36,771 bases of DNA from Candidatus Saganbacteria bacterium (lineage in GTDB: Bacteria; Margulisbacteria; WOR-1; O2-12-FULL-45-9): the NCBI GenBank assembly GCA_016219705.1, contig JACRKQ010000005.1, positions 1 through 36,771 on the forward strand. The letters run 5' to 3'. A model generated the notes under the pieces. It worked only from the letters and a program-made list of their open reading frames with translations. It made no database searches and was not told the origin of the DNA. Positions within the stretch are counted from its first letter, which is position 1. Each line of letters starts with the position of its first letter. The translations under genes and the position numbers were made by a program. This document shows, in pieces, positions 24,652-32,379 of this stretch.

Positions 24652-27495
24652 ATGGTCGACAATATTTCTAAAGTTTACGACCCGACCGAAGTCGAGCAGA
24701 AATGGTACAAGATTTGGGAAGAGTCCGGTCTTTTTAAACCAGAAGAAGATTCAGCTAAACTTTCTTTTACGATTGTCATTCCGCCACCGAATGTAACCGG
24801 CTCTCTCCACATGGGCCACGCTTTAAATAATTCTATTCAAGATCTGCTCATTCGATATAAGCGGATGAATGGTTTTAATGCCCTCTGGATCCCTGGCACC
24901 GATCATGCCGGTATCGCGACGCAAAATGTCGTTGAGCGTGAACTGAAAAAAGAGGGAAAGACCAAGGATGATTTAGGTCGTGAAAAATTTATTGCCAAAG
25001 TCTGGGAATGGAAAAAAGAATACGGCGGCCGTATTACGCAGCAATTGCGGCGCCTCGGCGCTTCCTGTGACTGGTCGCGTGAGCGCTTTACAATGGATGA
25101 GGGGTTGTCTAAAGCCGTCAGACGTCACTTTGTGCAGCTATATAATGAAGGGCTAATTTATCGGGGCAAACGGATTATTAACTGGTGTCCAAGATGTCAG
25201 ACGGCTCTGTCCGACATTGAAGTTGAACATGAAAATAAAAAATCCCACCTTTGGCATTTAAAATACGGTCCTCTGATTGTTGCCACTACTCGTCCTGAAA
25301 CAATGCTCGGCGATACAGCGGTTGCGGTCAAACCTCACGATGAACGCTATAAACACCTCTGGGAAAAAACCATTGAATTGCCTCTAGTTGGTCGACAAAT
25401 TCCCATTATAAAAGATGATTTTGTGGATATAGCCTTTGGGACGGGCGCGGTTAAAGTTACTCCTGCGCACGATCCCAATGATTATGAAATGGGGCAGCGG
25501 CATAATTTGCCGATGATCAACGTTTTAACACCCGACGGGAAAATTACACTTCAGGAATTTTCGGCAGAGGGAAAAGAGAAACTAAAAGAACTGGAAGGCT
25601 TGGATCGATTTAAAGCTCGTGAACGAATTGTGCAGAGGCTGGAAGAGCAAGGTTTGCTGGTCAAAATCGAAAATTATGAAACTTCGATCGGTCACTGTTA
25701 TCGCTGTAAAACAATTATTGAACCGTATCTTTCAGATCAATGGTTTGTAAGAGTTGGCCCCCTGGCGGAAAAAGGGGTGGCGGCGGTCGAGGAGGGGCAG
25801 ATTAAGTTTGTTCCTGATCGTTGGACTAAGGTTTATTTACAATGGATGACTAATCTGCGCGATTGGTGTATTTCCCGTCAACTCTGGTGGGGCCATCAAA
25901 TACCGGCATACTACTGTAAATCCGAAATCCGAAATCCTAAATCCGAAATAAATTCTAAATCAGAAATACAAAATACTAAACTATGCGAGGAAATTATTGT
26001 GTCGGAAACGAAACCGGAAAAATGTCCGAAATGCGGCGGGACAGAGATCGTTCAGGACCCGGACGTTTTTGACACGTGGTTCTCTTCCGCTCTTTGGCCA
26101 TTCTCAACGCTAGGCTGGCCCGATGAGACGCCAGATCTGAAAACTTTTTATCCGACGGACGTTTTGGTGACCAGCTACGATATTATTTCTTTCTGGGTGG
26201 CGCGCATGATTATGGCGGGACTTCATTTTATGAAGCAGGAACCTTTCCATACTGTTTATATTCATGGTCTCGTCAAAGATATCCACGGAAAGAAGATGAG
26301 CAAGTCGTGGGGGAACGTAATCGACCCGCTGGAAGTGATAAATAAGGCGGGAGCGGACGCTTTGCGCTTTGCTTTTCTCTCCTTAATTGCTGGTCAGGGA
26401 CAGGACGTTAAATTGTCGGAAGATAGAATTACCGAAGCCCGCAACTTTGCCAATAAGATTTGGAACGCTAGCCGCTTTGTGCTGATGAATACCCCCTCTT
26501 CTTTTCTCCCCCTTATTAAGGGGGAGAATGTCGAACGAAGTGAGACAAGTGGGGGTGAAACCCTGGCCGACCAATGGATCCTGGCCCGCTTAAATCAGAC
26601 GATTGCTGATGTTTCTAGAAACATTGAGACTTATGAGTTTGGCCAGGCGGCGCACCAGCTTTATGATTTTATCTGGGGGGATTTTTGCGACTGGTATATT
26701 GAAATGTCGAAGAGCGATCTCTATTCCGACGATAAAAAACGCAAAGAGCAGGCCATAAAAGTTTTAATTTATGTTTTGGAAAAGACTTTAAGATTGCTTC
26801 ACCCCTTTATGCCGTTTATTACCGAGGAGATTTGGCAGACGTTGCTGTCAACGAATCTTCTATCAACGGATGATAAAATGCCGTGCCTGCCGGCCAGACG
26901 GCCCGTATGGGCAGGCAGGAATAAACGAATAGAAACAATAAATGATCAGAAACCGTTTCTCATGAAACAGGCTTGGCCGACGGTGGAAAAACAAAAAGAA
27001 TCAGAAAGTCTGGCAGCTGTTGAATATCTAAAGGCGTTGATTACTGCGATTCGGAATATCAAAGCGAATTATTCCTTACAAACCAAAGAGGTTGATCTGG
27101 TGCTATGTCCGAGTGTTAAGGAAAAAGCTTATTTGCTGGCAGGGCAGGGATATATCAAACAATTAGCCAAAGTTGCTAAGATTGAAATAGTGGATACTAT
27201 TGAAACACCAAAACAATCGTCTTCGCTAATTGTTGGGGAGACCCAAGGGTTTGTGCCTCTCAAAGGTTTGATTGATGTTGAAAAAGAAACTGCCAGACTG
27301 AAGAAGGAGCAAGATAATGTTGTCGGCAGTCTGGAACGATTGAAACAACTTCTTGTTAGTCCCGATTTTCTGGCTAAGGCGCCTCCTGAAGCGGTGGCTA
27401 AGCAGAAAGTGGCCCAGCAAGAGTTAGAGGATAAACTGAAGATAGTCTCTGCAAGGATGAAGGAGCTTAGTTCATCTTTTTACTTGTTCATTTAG
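24652..27495 (+). CDS. valS: Valyl-tRNA synthetase with three in-frame repeat insertions
   Basis: 947 aa class I aminoacyl-tRNA synthetase that charges tRNA-Val in the cytoplasm. The HIGH motif is HMGH (53-56) in PPPNVTGSLHMGHAL and the KMSKS motif is at 548-552. The editing domain (TTRPETMLGDTAVAV), zinc-knuckle cysteines, anticodon-binding domain and C-terminal coiled coil (VEKETARLKKEQDNVVGSLERL) are all present, so it should be functional. Three foreign, repeat-derived peptides interrupt it without frameshift: a 20-residue SEIRNPKSEI-type insert between Cys-Lys and Leu-Cys of a CxxC knuckle, a PLIKGE-type insert before the ADQWILARLN region, and a CLPARRPVWAGR insert near residue ~745. 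A weak GAAGGGA site lies ~11 bases before the ATG. No operon partner is evident; an ATPase pseudogene lies upstream. Confidence 0.96.
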   Translation: MVDNISKVYDPTEVEQKWYKIWEESGLFKPEEDSAKLSFTIVIPPPNVTGSLHMGHALNNSIQDLLIRYKRMNGFNALWIPGTDHAGIATQNVVERELKKEGKTKDDLGREKFIAKVWEWKKEYGGRITQQLRRLGASCDWSRERFTMDEGLSKAVRRHFVQLYNEGLIYRGKRIINWCPRCQTALSDIEVEHENKKSHLWHLKYGPLIVATTRPETMLGDTAVAVKPHDERYKHLWEKTIELPLVGRQIPIIKDDFVDIAFGTGAVKVTPAHDPNDYEMGQRHNLPMINVLTPDGKITLQEFSAEGKEKLKELEGLDRFKARERIVQRLEEQGLLVKIENYETSIGHCYRCKTIIEPYLSDQWFVRVGPLAEKGVAAVEEGQIKFVPDRWTKVYLQWMTNLRDWCISRQLWWGHQIPAYYCKSEIRNPKSEINSKSEIQNTKLCEEIIVSETKPEKCPKCGGTEIVQDPDVFDTWFSSALWPFSTLGWPDETPDLKTFYPTDVLVTSYDIISFWVARMIMAGLHFMKQEPFHTVYIHGLVKDIHGKKMSKSWGNVIDPLEVINKAGADALRFAFLSLIAGQGQDVKLSEDRITEARNFANKIWNASRFVLMNTPSSFLPLIKGENVERSETSGGETLADQWILARLNQTIADVSRNIETYEFGQAAHQLYDFIWGDFCDWYIEMSKSDLYSDDKKRKEQAIKVLIYVLEKTLRLLHPFMPFITEEIWQTLLSTNLLSTDDKMPCLPARRPVWAGRNKRIETINDQKPFLMKQAWPTVEKQKESESLAAVEYLKALITAIRNIKANYSLQTKEVDLVLCPSVKEKAYLLAGQGYIKQLAKVAKIEIVDTIETPKQSSSLIVGETQGFVPLKGLIDVEKETARLKKEQDNVVGSLERLKQLLVSPDFLAKAPPEAVAKQKVAQQELEDKLKIVSARMKELSSSFYLFI
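25921..25980 (+). repeat. In-frame A/T-rich repeat insert in valS (KSEI family)
   Basis: Sixty bases built from variants of an AAATCCGAAATCCTAAAT-like unit, encoding SEIRNPKSEI and ten more residues of the same kind. Removing them restores Cys-Lys-Leu-Cys, the normal CxxC zinc knuckle after the ..HQIPAYY motif, so the insert borders can be placed to within the flanking AAA triplet. The same unit occurs in carA. Confidence 0.85.
26491..26556 (+). repeat. Palindromic G/C-run repeat insert in valS (PLIKGE family)
   Basis: ACCCCC at the left end pairs with GGGGGT at the right end. Inside lies a hairpin with perfect 9-base arms (CTCCCCCTT at 26506-26514, AAGGGGGAG at 26518-26526) and a 3-base loop. 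It encodes TPSSFLPLIKGE...SGG, which is not part of the normal enzyme, and keeps the frame. Confidence 0.7.
26884..26917 (+). repeat. Inverted-repeat insert in valS (TGCCTGCC family)
   Basis: TGCCTGCC (26884-26891) and its complement GGCAGGCA (26910-26917) flank a GC-rich centre with two GGCC sites. The insert encodes CLPARRPVWAGR within the anticodon-binding part of valS and is much more GC-rich than its surroundings. The full insert probably extends a few bases on either side. Confidence 0.65.
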
Positions 27496-27508
27496 TCTTT
27501 TTAGTCGT

Positions 27509-27533
27509 TTGATATCGCAATTTGCGATATCAA
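27509..27533. repeat. 25-bp perfect palindrome downstream of valS
   Basis: Arms TTGATATCGCAA and TTGCGATATCAA are separated by one T, 13 bases after the valS stop. There is no T-run after it and the loop would be a single base, so a Rho-independent terminator is unlikely. It looks like a protein-binding operator, but the nearest start codon (27692) has its own promoter 120 bases away. Confidence 0.5.
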
Positions 27534-27655
27534 GTTTGAATCTTATTGATTGATATTTGAGGTTTATTTGTTATTTGTAGCTTGGAATTTAATCAGGCCG
27601 CCGCCACAATCTTTACAATCCTCTTAATCTCTTTGGCGTGGCCACTGATAAACGA

Positions 27656-27684
27656 TTGACCTTCCGGTCTCTCTAGTCTAATAT
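27656..27684 (+). promoter_or_regulatory. Sigma-70 promoter of the LOG-family gene, giving a leaderless mRNA
   Basis: TTGACC (27656-27661), a 17-base spacer, then TAATAT (27679-27684). The ATG at 27692 begins only eight bases after the last base of the -10 box, and no Shine-Dalgarno sequence precedes it, so the transcript should start at or next to the A of the ATG. Confidence 0.6.
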
Positions 27685-27691
27685 TTATCCG

Positions 27692-28735
27692 ATGGACCAC
27701 AAACAGGAAATCTACTGCACCGGCGATCCGGTCATTGACCGGGAGATTGAAAAATTAGCTGCCCGCTATAGCACTCCTCATTCCCGCTTTTATCTGCGCG
27801 AACTTTTTACCACCGTTATCAAGCTTTATCTGGATGAAGCTGATGAACACAATTTGTACATGGCCAATGTTACCTTAAAAGAGCTGCGCCACATTTTCCG
27901 GACGTTCACTAAATACCGCGGCACGCGCAAAGTTGTCATTTTTGGCTCTCACCGGACGCCGGCTAAGGCGGCTGAATATAAAATGGCCCAGGCTTTTGCC
28001 GAAGAGATGGTCAAGCTGGGCTACATGGTGATCACTGGCGGCGGCGGCGGGGTGATGGAGGCGGGGAATAAAGGGGCGGGGAACCAGGGGTTTGCCATTA
28101 AAATTAAATTGCCCCTGGAAATGGCGCCTAATCCATATGTTATCCGCGGAGAAAAACTGATCAATGTCCGCTACTTTTTTACCCGTAAGCTAACATTTAT
28201 AAAAGAATCGGACGCGACAGTTTTATTCCCCGGCGGGTTTGGCACGCATGATGAGGGCTATGAGGTGTTAACCCTGCTGCAGACCGGACGTTGTCTACCG
28301 CGGCCGGTGATTTTTATCGATCCGCCCGGCTGTTCCTACTGGAAACAATGGCGGCAATTTCTGGAAAAAGCGCTGCTGAAAGATAATTATATAACCAAAA
28401 ATGATTTTGGCATTTTTTCCATCGTAAATTCTGTCCCGGCGGCGGTTAAGGAGATTACAAATTTTTATCGAATTTACAATTCTATCGTCTATGGAAAAGA
28501 TATGACAGTGATCCGTTTAAACCAGCGGGTGTCGGAAAAAGGATTAAAGAATCTTAGCCGCCAATACCGCGATATTATGACAGGAGAGATCAAGCCTTGC
28601 GGGCCGCTGCCGAATGAAGTTCGGACCAAAGAATTTTTAGATCTTCCCCGTATCGGTTTTGATTTTGACCGCAAGAGTTATAATCGACTGATCCAACTGA
28701 TCAAGGATATTAATCAAGCTGGTTTAACAACATGA
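27692..28735 (+). CDS. LOG-family (TIGR00730-type) nucleotide phosphoribohydrolase-like protein
   Basis: 347 aa with the Rossmann-like LOG fold formerly called 'lysine decarboxylase'. Diagnostic motifs are TGGGGGVMEAGNKGA (115-129) and PGGFGTHDEGYE (180-191), the family PGGxGTxxE. Members cleave nucleoside 5'-monophosphates to free base and ribose 5-phosphate (cytokinin activation in plants, purine monophosphate turnover in bacteria). The exact substrate here cannot be read from sequence. About 70 residues precede the core and ~110 follow it, longer than the ~190-aa minimal family members. The gene has a consensus sigma-70 promoter and is probably leaderless. Its 3' end overlaps the convergent ilvE-like gene by 22 bases. 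Confidence 0.88.
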   Translation: MDHKQEIYCTGDPVIDREIEKLAARYSTPHSRFYLRELFTTVIKLYLDEADEHNLYMANVTLKELRHIFRTFTKYRGTRKVVIFGSHRTPAKAAEYKMAQAFAEEMVKLGYMVITGGGGGVMEAGNKGAGNQGFAIKIKLPLEMAPNPYVIRGEKLINVRYFFTRKLTFIKESDATVLFPGGFGTHDEGYEVLTLLQTGRCLPRPVIFIDPPGCSYWKQWRQFLEKALLKDNYITKNDFGIFSIVNSVPAAVKEITNFYRIYNSIVYGKDMTVIRLNQRVSEKGLKNLSRQYRDIMTGEIKPCGPLPNEVRTKEFLDLPRIGFDFDRKSYNRLIQLIKDINQAGLTT

Positions 28736-30255
28736 ATCCACTCCTGCCTGAATCTGGCGATGGCCGCGGCATCAAAGTTCGCCAAAACAGGGGCTTCTCT
28801 TCCCTCCTGAATGGCGGTCAGCGCATCATATAATTCCTGGGTCAGCGGGCCGACTTCATTATTATTGAATATGTGCAAATCACCTTTGTGTTCTATTTCG
28901 CCAACGGGACAGATAACGGCCGCTGTGCCGGTGCAAAAAACTTCTTCGGCACGGAGGGCAAAAGAGAGAGAAAGCTCGCATTCAACCACCTTCAGTCCTC
29001 GCGCCCTGGCCAATTGGATGACGCTGTCTCTGGTTATTCCGGGGAGAATTGTCCCGGAAAATTTTGGAGTATAAAGAGTATCTCCTTTGACAAAGAAAGC
29101 ATTAGCGGCGCCAACTTCTTCAACCAACATCCCTGAACTATCGAGCCACAGCACCTCACCAAAACCGGCCGCTTTGGCAGCGGCGCCGGCCACCATGCCG
29201 GCGGCATAATTTCCGCCCGCCTTGACATTGCCCACACCGCCGGGACCGGCCCGATGATATGCGGTTTCGACGCACAGCCGGATCGGCTTAAAACCGCCTT
29301 TGAAATACGGCCCAACTGGACTGACGTAAATTATCAGCGCTTCTTCCGGCGCCGGTTGGACACCCAGTCCGGCCCCAATGCCAAATTGGATTGGACGTAT
29401 GTAAAGAGCCGCTTGCAGTCCGGGAGGAGGGACAAAATCTTCATTGGCCAAAACGGTCATTATTACGGCGGCAAGGCCGAAGTCAACAGGAATTGGGGTC
29501 ATGGCTAATCTGGCGGCAGTCCTGGCCAGTCTTGATAAATTGTCGCGCGGTCGGAAAAGAACAATGCTCCCATCTTCCTGGCGGAAAGCTTTCATCCCCT
29601 CAAAACTTTCTTGTCCGTAATTGAGAGCAACGGCAGCGGGGTTGATCGGAAATTCCTGAAACGGATATATTGCATCGGCCAATGAAACGGTGGTCCGTTG
29701 CCAATCGCCGCCTTTAGAAATTTTGGAGAAGAACATAGCCCGGCTGGGATTTAAGGCAAAAGGTAAATGCGCCCAGTCAATCTGGGAGATGTGGGAAAAA
29801 GGTTGAACTATAAATTTGTTCCCAAGGGATTGATCTATAAAGCGATCTTTAGCCTCGAATAATTGCGGCCGTTCCTTTAAAAAAGCTCTTCCCCAATCGA
29901 GAGCGCTATTGGAAACATAAGTCTGAACTTCTAGACCAGAGGATAAAACTTGACGTCTTAAGTTATCTGGAAAATCGCTTGTTCTAGCGAGAAAATACCC
30001 TTCCCTCCCCTGGTCTTTGTCAATCAGAAAAATAGCAGTTCCAATCACTCCGCCGACGTCAAGTGAAGCTACTACTCTCATTGTATTAACGTCTAAATCA
30101 CTGAATCCGATTCTATTAGCGAAGTTTGTGGTTGGATCAACTCCCTTTCTTCCCCAATCTTTTGGAGTATACTCTCTCAAAACCATTCCAACATTATGTC
30201 GTGAGACCATAATTTTAAAGACATTTAGCCGTCTTACTCCCCCAGTAATAACCAT
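28714..30255 (-). CDS. ilvE: Branched-chain amino acid aminotransferase with ~150-aa N-terminal extension
   Basis: 513 aa. Residues ~155-513 are a PLP fold-type IV branched-chain aminotransferase of the larger subfamily. They include LNYGQESFEGMKAFR (211-225), FRPRDNLSRL, GNVKAGGNYAAGM with the PLP lysine at 345, and EEVFCTGTAAVICPVGEI. It interconverts Val/Leu/Ile and their 2-oxo acids in the cytoplasm. The first ~150 residues are not part of the usual enzyme (typically 300-370 aa) and I do not recognise them: a mixed alpha/beta segment containing VVASLDVGGVIGTAIFLIDK. The same frame runs through without a break, and AAGGGG lies ~9 bases before the ATG. A start after the extension is not ruled out. 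The gene is divergent from carA and carries the fifth sigma-28-type promoter, linking it to the giant-gene regulon. No other ilv or leu genes are nearby. Confidence 0.86.
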   Translation of the reverse strand: MVITGGVRRLNVFKIMVSRHNVGMVLREYTPKDWGRKGVDPTTNFANRIGFSDLDVNTMRVVASLDVGGVIGTAIFLIDKDQGREGYFLARTSDFPDNLRRQVLSSGLEVQTYVSNSALDWGRAFLKERPQLFEAKDRFIDQSLGNKFIVQPFSHISQIDWAHLPFALNPSRAMFFSKISKGGDWQRTTVSLADAIYPFQEFPINPAAVALNYGQESFEGMKAFRQEDGSIVLFRPRDNLSRLARTAARLAMTPIPVDFGLAAVIMTVLANEDFVPPPGLQAALYIRPIQFGIGAGLGVQPAPEEALIIYVSPVGPYFKGGFKPIRLCVETAYHRAGPGGVGNVKAGGNYAAGMVAGAAAKAAGFGEVLWLDSSGMLVEEVGAANAFFVKGDTLYTPKFSGTILPGITRDSVIQLARARGLKVVECELSLSFALRAEEVFCTGTAAVICPVGEIEHKGDLHIFNNNEVGPLTQELYDALTAIQEGREAPVLANFDAAAIARFRQEWIHVVKPA

Positions 30256-30332
30256 TTTTATTTCCCCTTTCTCTCCAAAATATTTTTATAATATTTTATC
30301 TTTTTTATCTTCTAATTTTTTATCCTAAAATG

Positions 30333-30359
30333 TTATCGGCTGGTAAGTTAAAAAATTTC
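30333..30359 (-). promoter_or_regulatory. Sigma-28-type promoter of the ilvE-like gene
   Basis: On the minus strand, GAAATTTT (30359-30352), 11 bases, then GCCGATAA (30340-30333). The -10 box matches the FliA consensus GCCGATAA exactly. The upstream context AAAATCGCCT resembles the PPM-like and kinase promoters. The leader to the ATG at 30255 would be ~70 bases, A/T-rich. Confidence 0.62.
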
Positions 30360-30413
30360 AGGCGATTTTTCAAAGCCGCAATCCGCGACCTTGAATAGCC
30401 CTCTTTCGCTGGG

Positions 30414-30442
30414 TTGTGCCTCAAGATGAATTCCGCTATAAT
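30414..30442 (+). promoter_or_regulatory. Sigma-70 promoter of carA
   Basis: TTGTGC (30414-30419), a 17-base spacer, then a perfect TATAAT (30437-30442). The start codon at 30460 leaves a leader of only ~11 bases containing AAGG. No room exists for an attenuator or riboswitch, so any pyrimidine or arginine control would have to act at the promoter. Confidence 0.65.
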
Positions 30443-30459
30443 CAACAAGGTCATGAGTT

Positions 30460-31602
30460 ATGACAAAAGCAATCCTCGCACTTGAAGACGGGACAATTTT
30501 CCACGGGCACTCTTTTGGCGCAGAAGGCGAGTGTTGCGGCGAAGTTGTGTTTAACACTTCCCTCACTGGTTACCAGGAAATCTTAACCGACCCTTCCTAC
30601 AAAGGCCAAATTGTAACGATGACTTATCCTCTGATCGGCAATTATGGTGTTAATGCCGAGGATGTTGAGTCGAGCCAGCCTCAATGTGAAGGTTTTATTG
30701 TCAGAGAAAATTCCCGGATTGCTTCTAACTTCCGTTCAACTTTAAAGCTTGACGAATATTTAAATAAAAATAATATTGTTGGCATTGAGGGAATTGATAC
30801 TCGGATGCTGACAAGAAAATTGCGGATCAGCGGGTCGCTCAAGGGGATAATTTCTACAGTCGATCATAATGAAACCAGCTTAGTCAAAAAAGCTAAAGAG
30901 TCGTTGGGGGTCGAAGGGGTTGATCTCGTTAAAGTTGTGACGTGCAGGAAGCCATACTCTTGGAATGAATCTACTTATACTTTAAATTCTAAATCCGAAA
31001 TCCTAAATTCTAAACAAATTCTAAATACTAAATCTCAATTTAACGTCGTGGCTTACGATTTTGGGATCAAATTCAACATATTGTGGAACCTGCAGGCGAT
31101 TGGGGGCAATATAACAGTCGTTCCGGCTGATTTCCCGGCGGAAGAAGTTTTAAAAATGAATCCCGATGGGATTTTTCTCTCCAACGGACCAGCGGACCCG
31201 GCGGCGGTAACTTACGCCATCGAAAATATTAAACAATTATTGGGGAAGAAACCGATTTTTGGAATTTGCTTGGGGCACCAGTTGCTCGGGTTGGCTTTGG
31301 GCGGCAAAACTTATAAACTTAAATTTGGCCACCACGGAGGCAATCAGCCGGTCAAAGATTTAAAGACGGGCAAAGTTGATATCACGGCGCAGAATCACTG
31401 TTTTGCGGTTGATGTTGATTCAATTCCTAAAGGCCTAGTTGAATTAACTCATATCAATCTCAATGACAGGACGGTGGAGGGGATGCGCTGTTTGAAAATC
31501 CCGGCTTTTTCTGTCCAGTACCATCCGGAGGCGGGGCCGGGGCCGCATGATGCGCATTATTTATTTCAACGATTTGCGGAGCTGATGGAGGCGAACGGGT
31601 AA
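30460..31602 (+). CDS. carA: Carbamoyl-phosphate synthase small (glutaminase) subunit
   Basis: 380 aa. It hydrolyses glutamine and passes ammonia to CarB for carbamoyl phosphate, which feeds pyrimidines and arginine. The N-terminal small-subunit domain ([32 protein letters not shown]) is followed by a class I glutamine amidotransferase domain: nucleophile Cys270 in FGICLGHQ, and the His355/Glu357 pair in YHPEAGPGP. Between the domains (~174-192) is a repeat-derived peptide ([11 protein letters not shown]...) of the kind also found in valS, placed in what is normally a short linker, so activity should survive. The ATG at 30460 follows AAGG closely. It is the first gene of a carA-NYN-carB unit; its stop overlaps the next start as TAATG. 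Confidence 0.95.
   Translation: MTKAILALEDGTIFHGHSFGAEGECCGEVVFNTSLTGYQEILTDPSYKGQIVTMTYPLIGNYGVNAEDVESSQPQCEGFIVRENSRIASNFRSTLKLDEYLNKNNIVGIEGIDTRMLTRKLRISGSLKGIISTVDHNETSLVKKAKESLGVEGVDLVKVVTCRKPYSWNESTYTLNSKSEILNSKQILNTKSQFNVVAYDFGIKFNILWNLQAIGGNITVVPADFPAEEVLKMNPDGIFLSNGPADPAAVTYAIENIKQLLGKKPIFGICLGHQLLGLALGGKTYKLKFGHHGGNQPVKDLKTGKVDITAQNHCFAVDVDSIPKGLVELTHINLNDRTVEGMRCLKIPAFSVQYHPEAGPGPHDAHYLFQRFAELMEANG
30982..31040 (+). repeat. In-frame A/T-rich repeat insert in carA (KSEI family)
   Basis: A run of AAATTCTAAATCCGAAATCC-like units, the same family as the insert at 25.9 kb in valS. It encodes [11 protein letters not shown] and similar residues between the two CarA domains. Borders are approximate because the flanking linker is variable in the family. 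Confidence 0.75.
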
Positions 31603-31632
31603 TGACAAATGTCCAATGTCAAATGACAAATG
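31602..31632 (+). repeat. Left copy of the ATGTCAAATGACAAATG repeat, at the start of the NYN gene
   Basis: Tandem variants of ATGACAAAT / ATGTCAAAT. The reverse complement of 32331-32363 matches about 23 of 24 bases, so this and the right copy form an inverted pair around the NYN gene. Both possible ATG codons of that gene (31602 and 31623) lie inside this repeat. Confidence 0.75.
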
Positions 31633-32156
31633 AAGGAGTTACTTGCGGTGACATTATTTATGCATTTATTGATAGCCAAAACTTAAATTTAGCGATAAAA
31701 AATGATATTCATGGTAAAAATGGGGATCTTTTGCATAAAGGTTGGGAATTGGACTTTGCCAAATTCTATCAACTTTTAAAAAATAAATATAGGGTTAATA
31801 AAGCATTCCTTTTTATTGGTTATAAAGCGGGCAACGAAAACTCGTACACTTATTTGCAGAAAATTGGATTTATTCTTATATTCAAGCCAATATTAATATC
31901 TAAGGATGGCAACGTGGTCAAGGGAAATGTCGACGCAGAACTTGTGCTTCAAGCGATGATTGAATTCGAAAATTATAATAAGGCAATTATAGTTTCTGGG
32001 GATGGTGATTTTCATTGCCTTATTGAATATTTGATCTCCAAAAAGAAGTTTTTTAAGTTGCTTATTCCTAATAAGATAAGATATTCGTCATTATTGCGGA
32101 AATTCGCTAATTATTTTGCTTTTGTGAACTTATGGGAGAAGAGGTTAAAAAAATGA
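31602..32156 (+). CDS. NYN-domain (PIN-like, LabA/DUF88) putative ribonuclease between carA and carB
   Basis: 184 aa. The NYN fold is indicated by YAFIDSQNLN (first acidic residue of the metal site), KGNVDAELVLQAM and AIIVSGDGDFHCLIEYL (the conserved SGDGDF). These give the Asp cluster expected of a metal-dependent RNase. Family members include LabA and DUF88 proteins; the RNA target is unknown. The first ~16 residues ([12 protein letters not shown]...) are translated from a short DNA repeat, which supplies the start codon; the domain proper begins at about residue 19. GGAGG lies ~10 bases before the ATG, and the ATG overlaps the carA stop (TAATG), so it is co-translated with carA. It has no known link to carbamoyl phosphate synthesis and is flanked by inverted repeats, which suggests it was inserted between carA and carB. 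Confidence 0.82.
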   Translation: MTNVQCQMTNEGVTCGDIIYAFIDSQNLNLAIKNDIHGKNGDLLHKGWELDFAKFYQLLKNKYRVNKAFLFIGYKAGNENSYTYLQKIGFILIFKPILISKDGNVVKGNVDAELVLQAMIEFENYNKAIIVSGDGDFHCLIEYLISKKKFFKLLIPNKIRYSSLLRKFANYFAFVNLWEKRLKK

Positions 32157-32275
32157 AAGCAGACATCTGTCAGGGACAAACCCTTAACGTAGTCTGCCAT
32201 CGTGATACTGATAATATTGTATCCTCTGGCCGTATGAATGTCAATAGCCCTACCACATTCATATATCGTATCAAT

Positions 32276-32363
32276 AGTCAAATGACAAATAAAATGATAT
32301 TAACACGACAGATTAGCGAGTCAATACATCCATTTGTCATTTGTCATTTGACATTTGACATTA
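32276..32363 (-). repeat. Right repeat block after the NYN gene, including the inverted copy
   Basis: A direct partial copy (AGTCAAATGACAAAT, 32276-32290) is followed by the inverted copy at 32331-32363. The block ends 16 bases before the carB ATG, whose ribosome site GGGCAGG lies just after it. The 220-base stretch 32157-32379 otherwise shows no recognisable gene. Confidence 0.72.
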
Positions 32364-32379
32364 AAGGGCAGGTTTAGCG

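Noticed and set aside
25921-25980. CRISPR or tandem-repeat array in valS
   Set aside because: The units are short, imperfect and without spacers, and they are translated in frame.
26506-26526. Transcription terminator from the CCCCCTTATTAAGGGGG hairpin in valS
   Set aside because: It lies in the middle of an intact essential gene and has no T-run after it.
32132-32377. 81-aa open frame after the NYN gene
   Set aside because: It overlaps the NYN end, reads through the short repeats on both sides and resembles no protein; it is probably not a gene.
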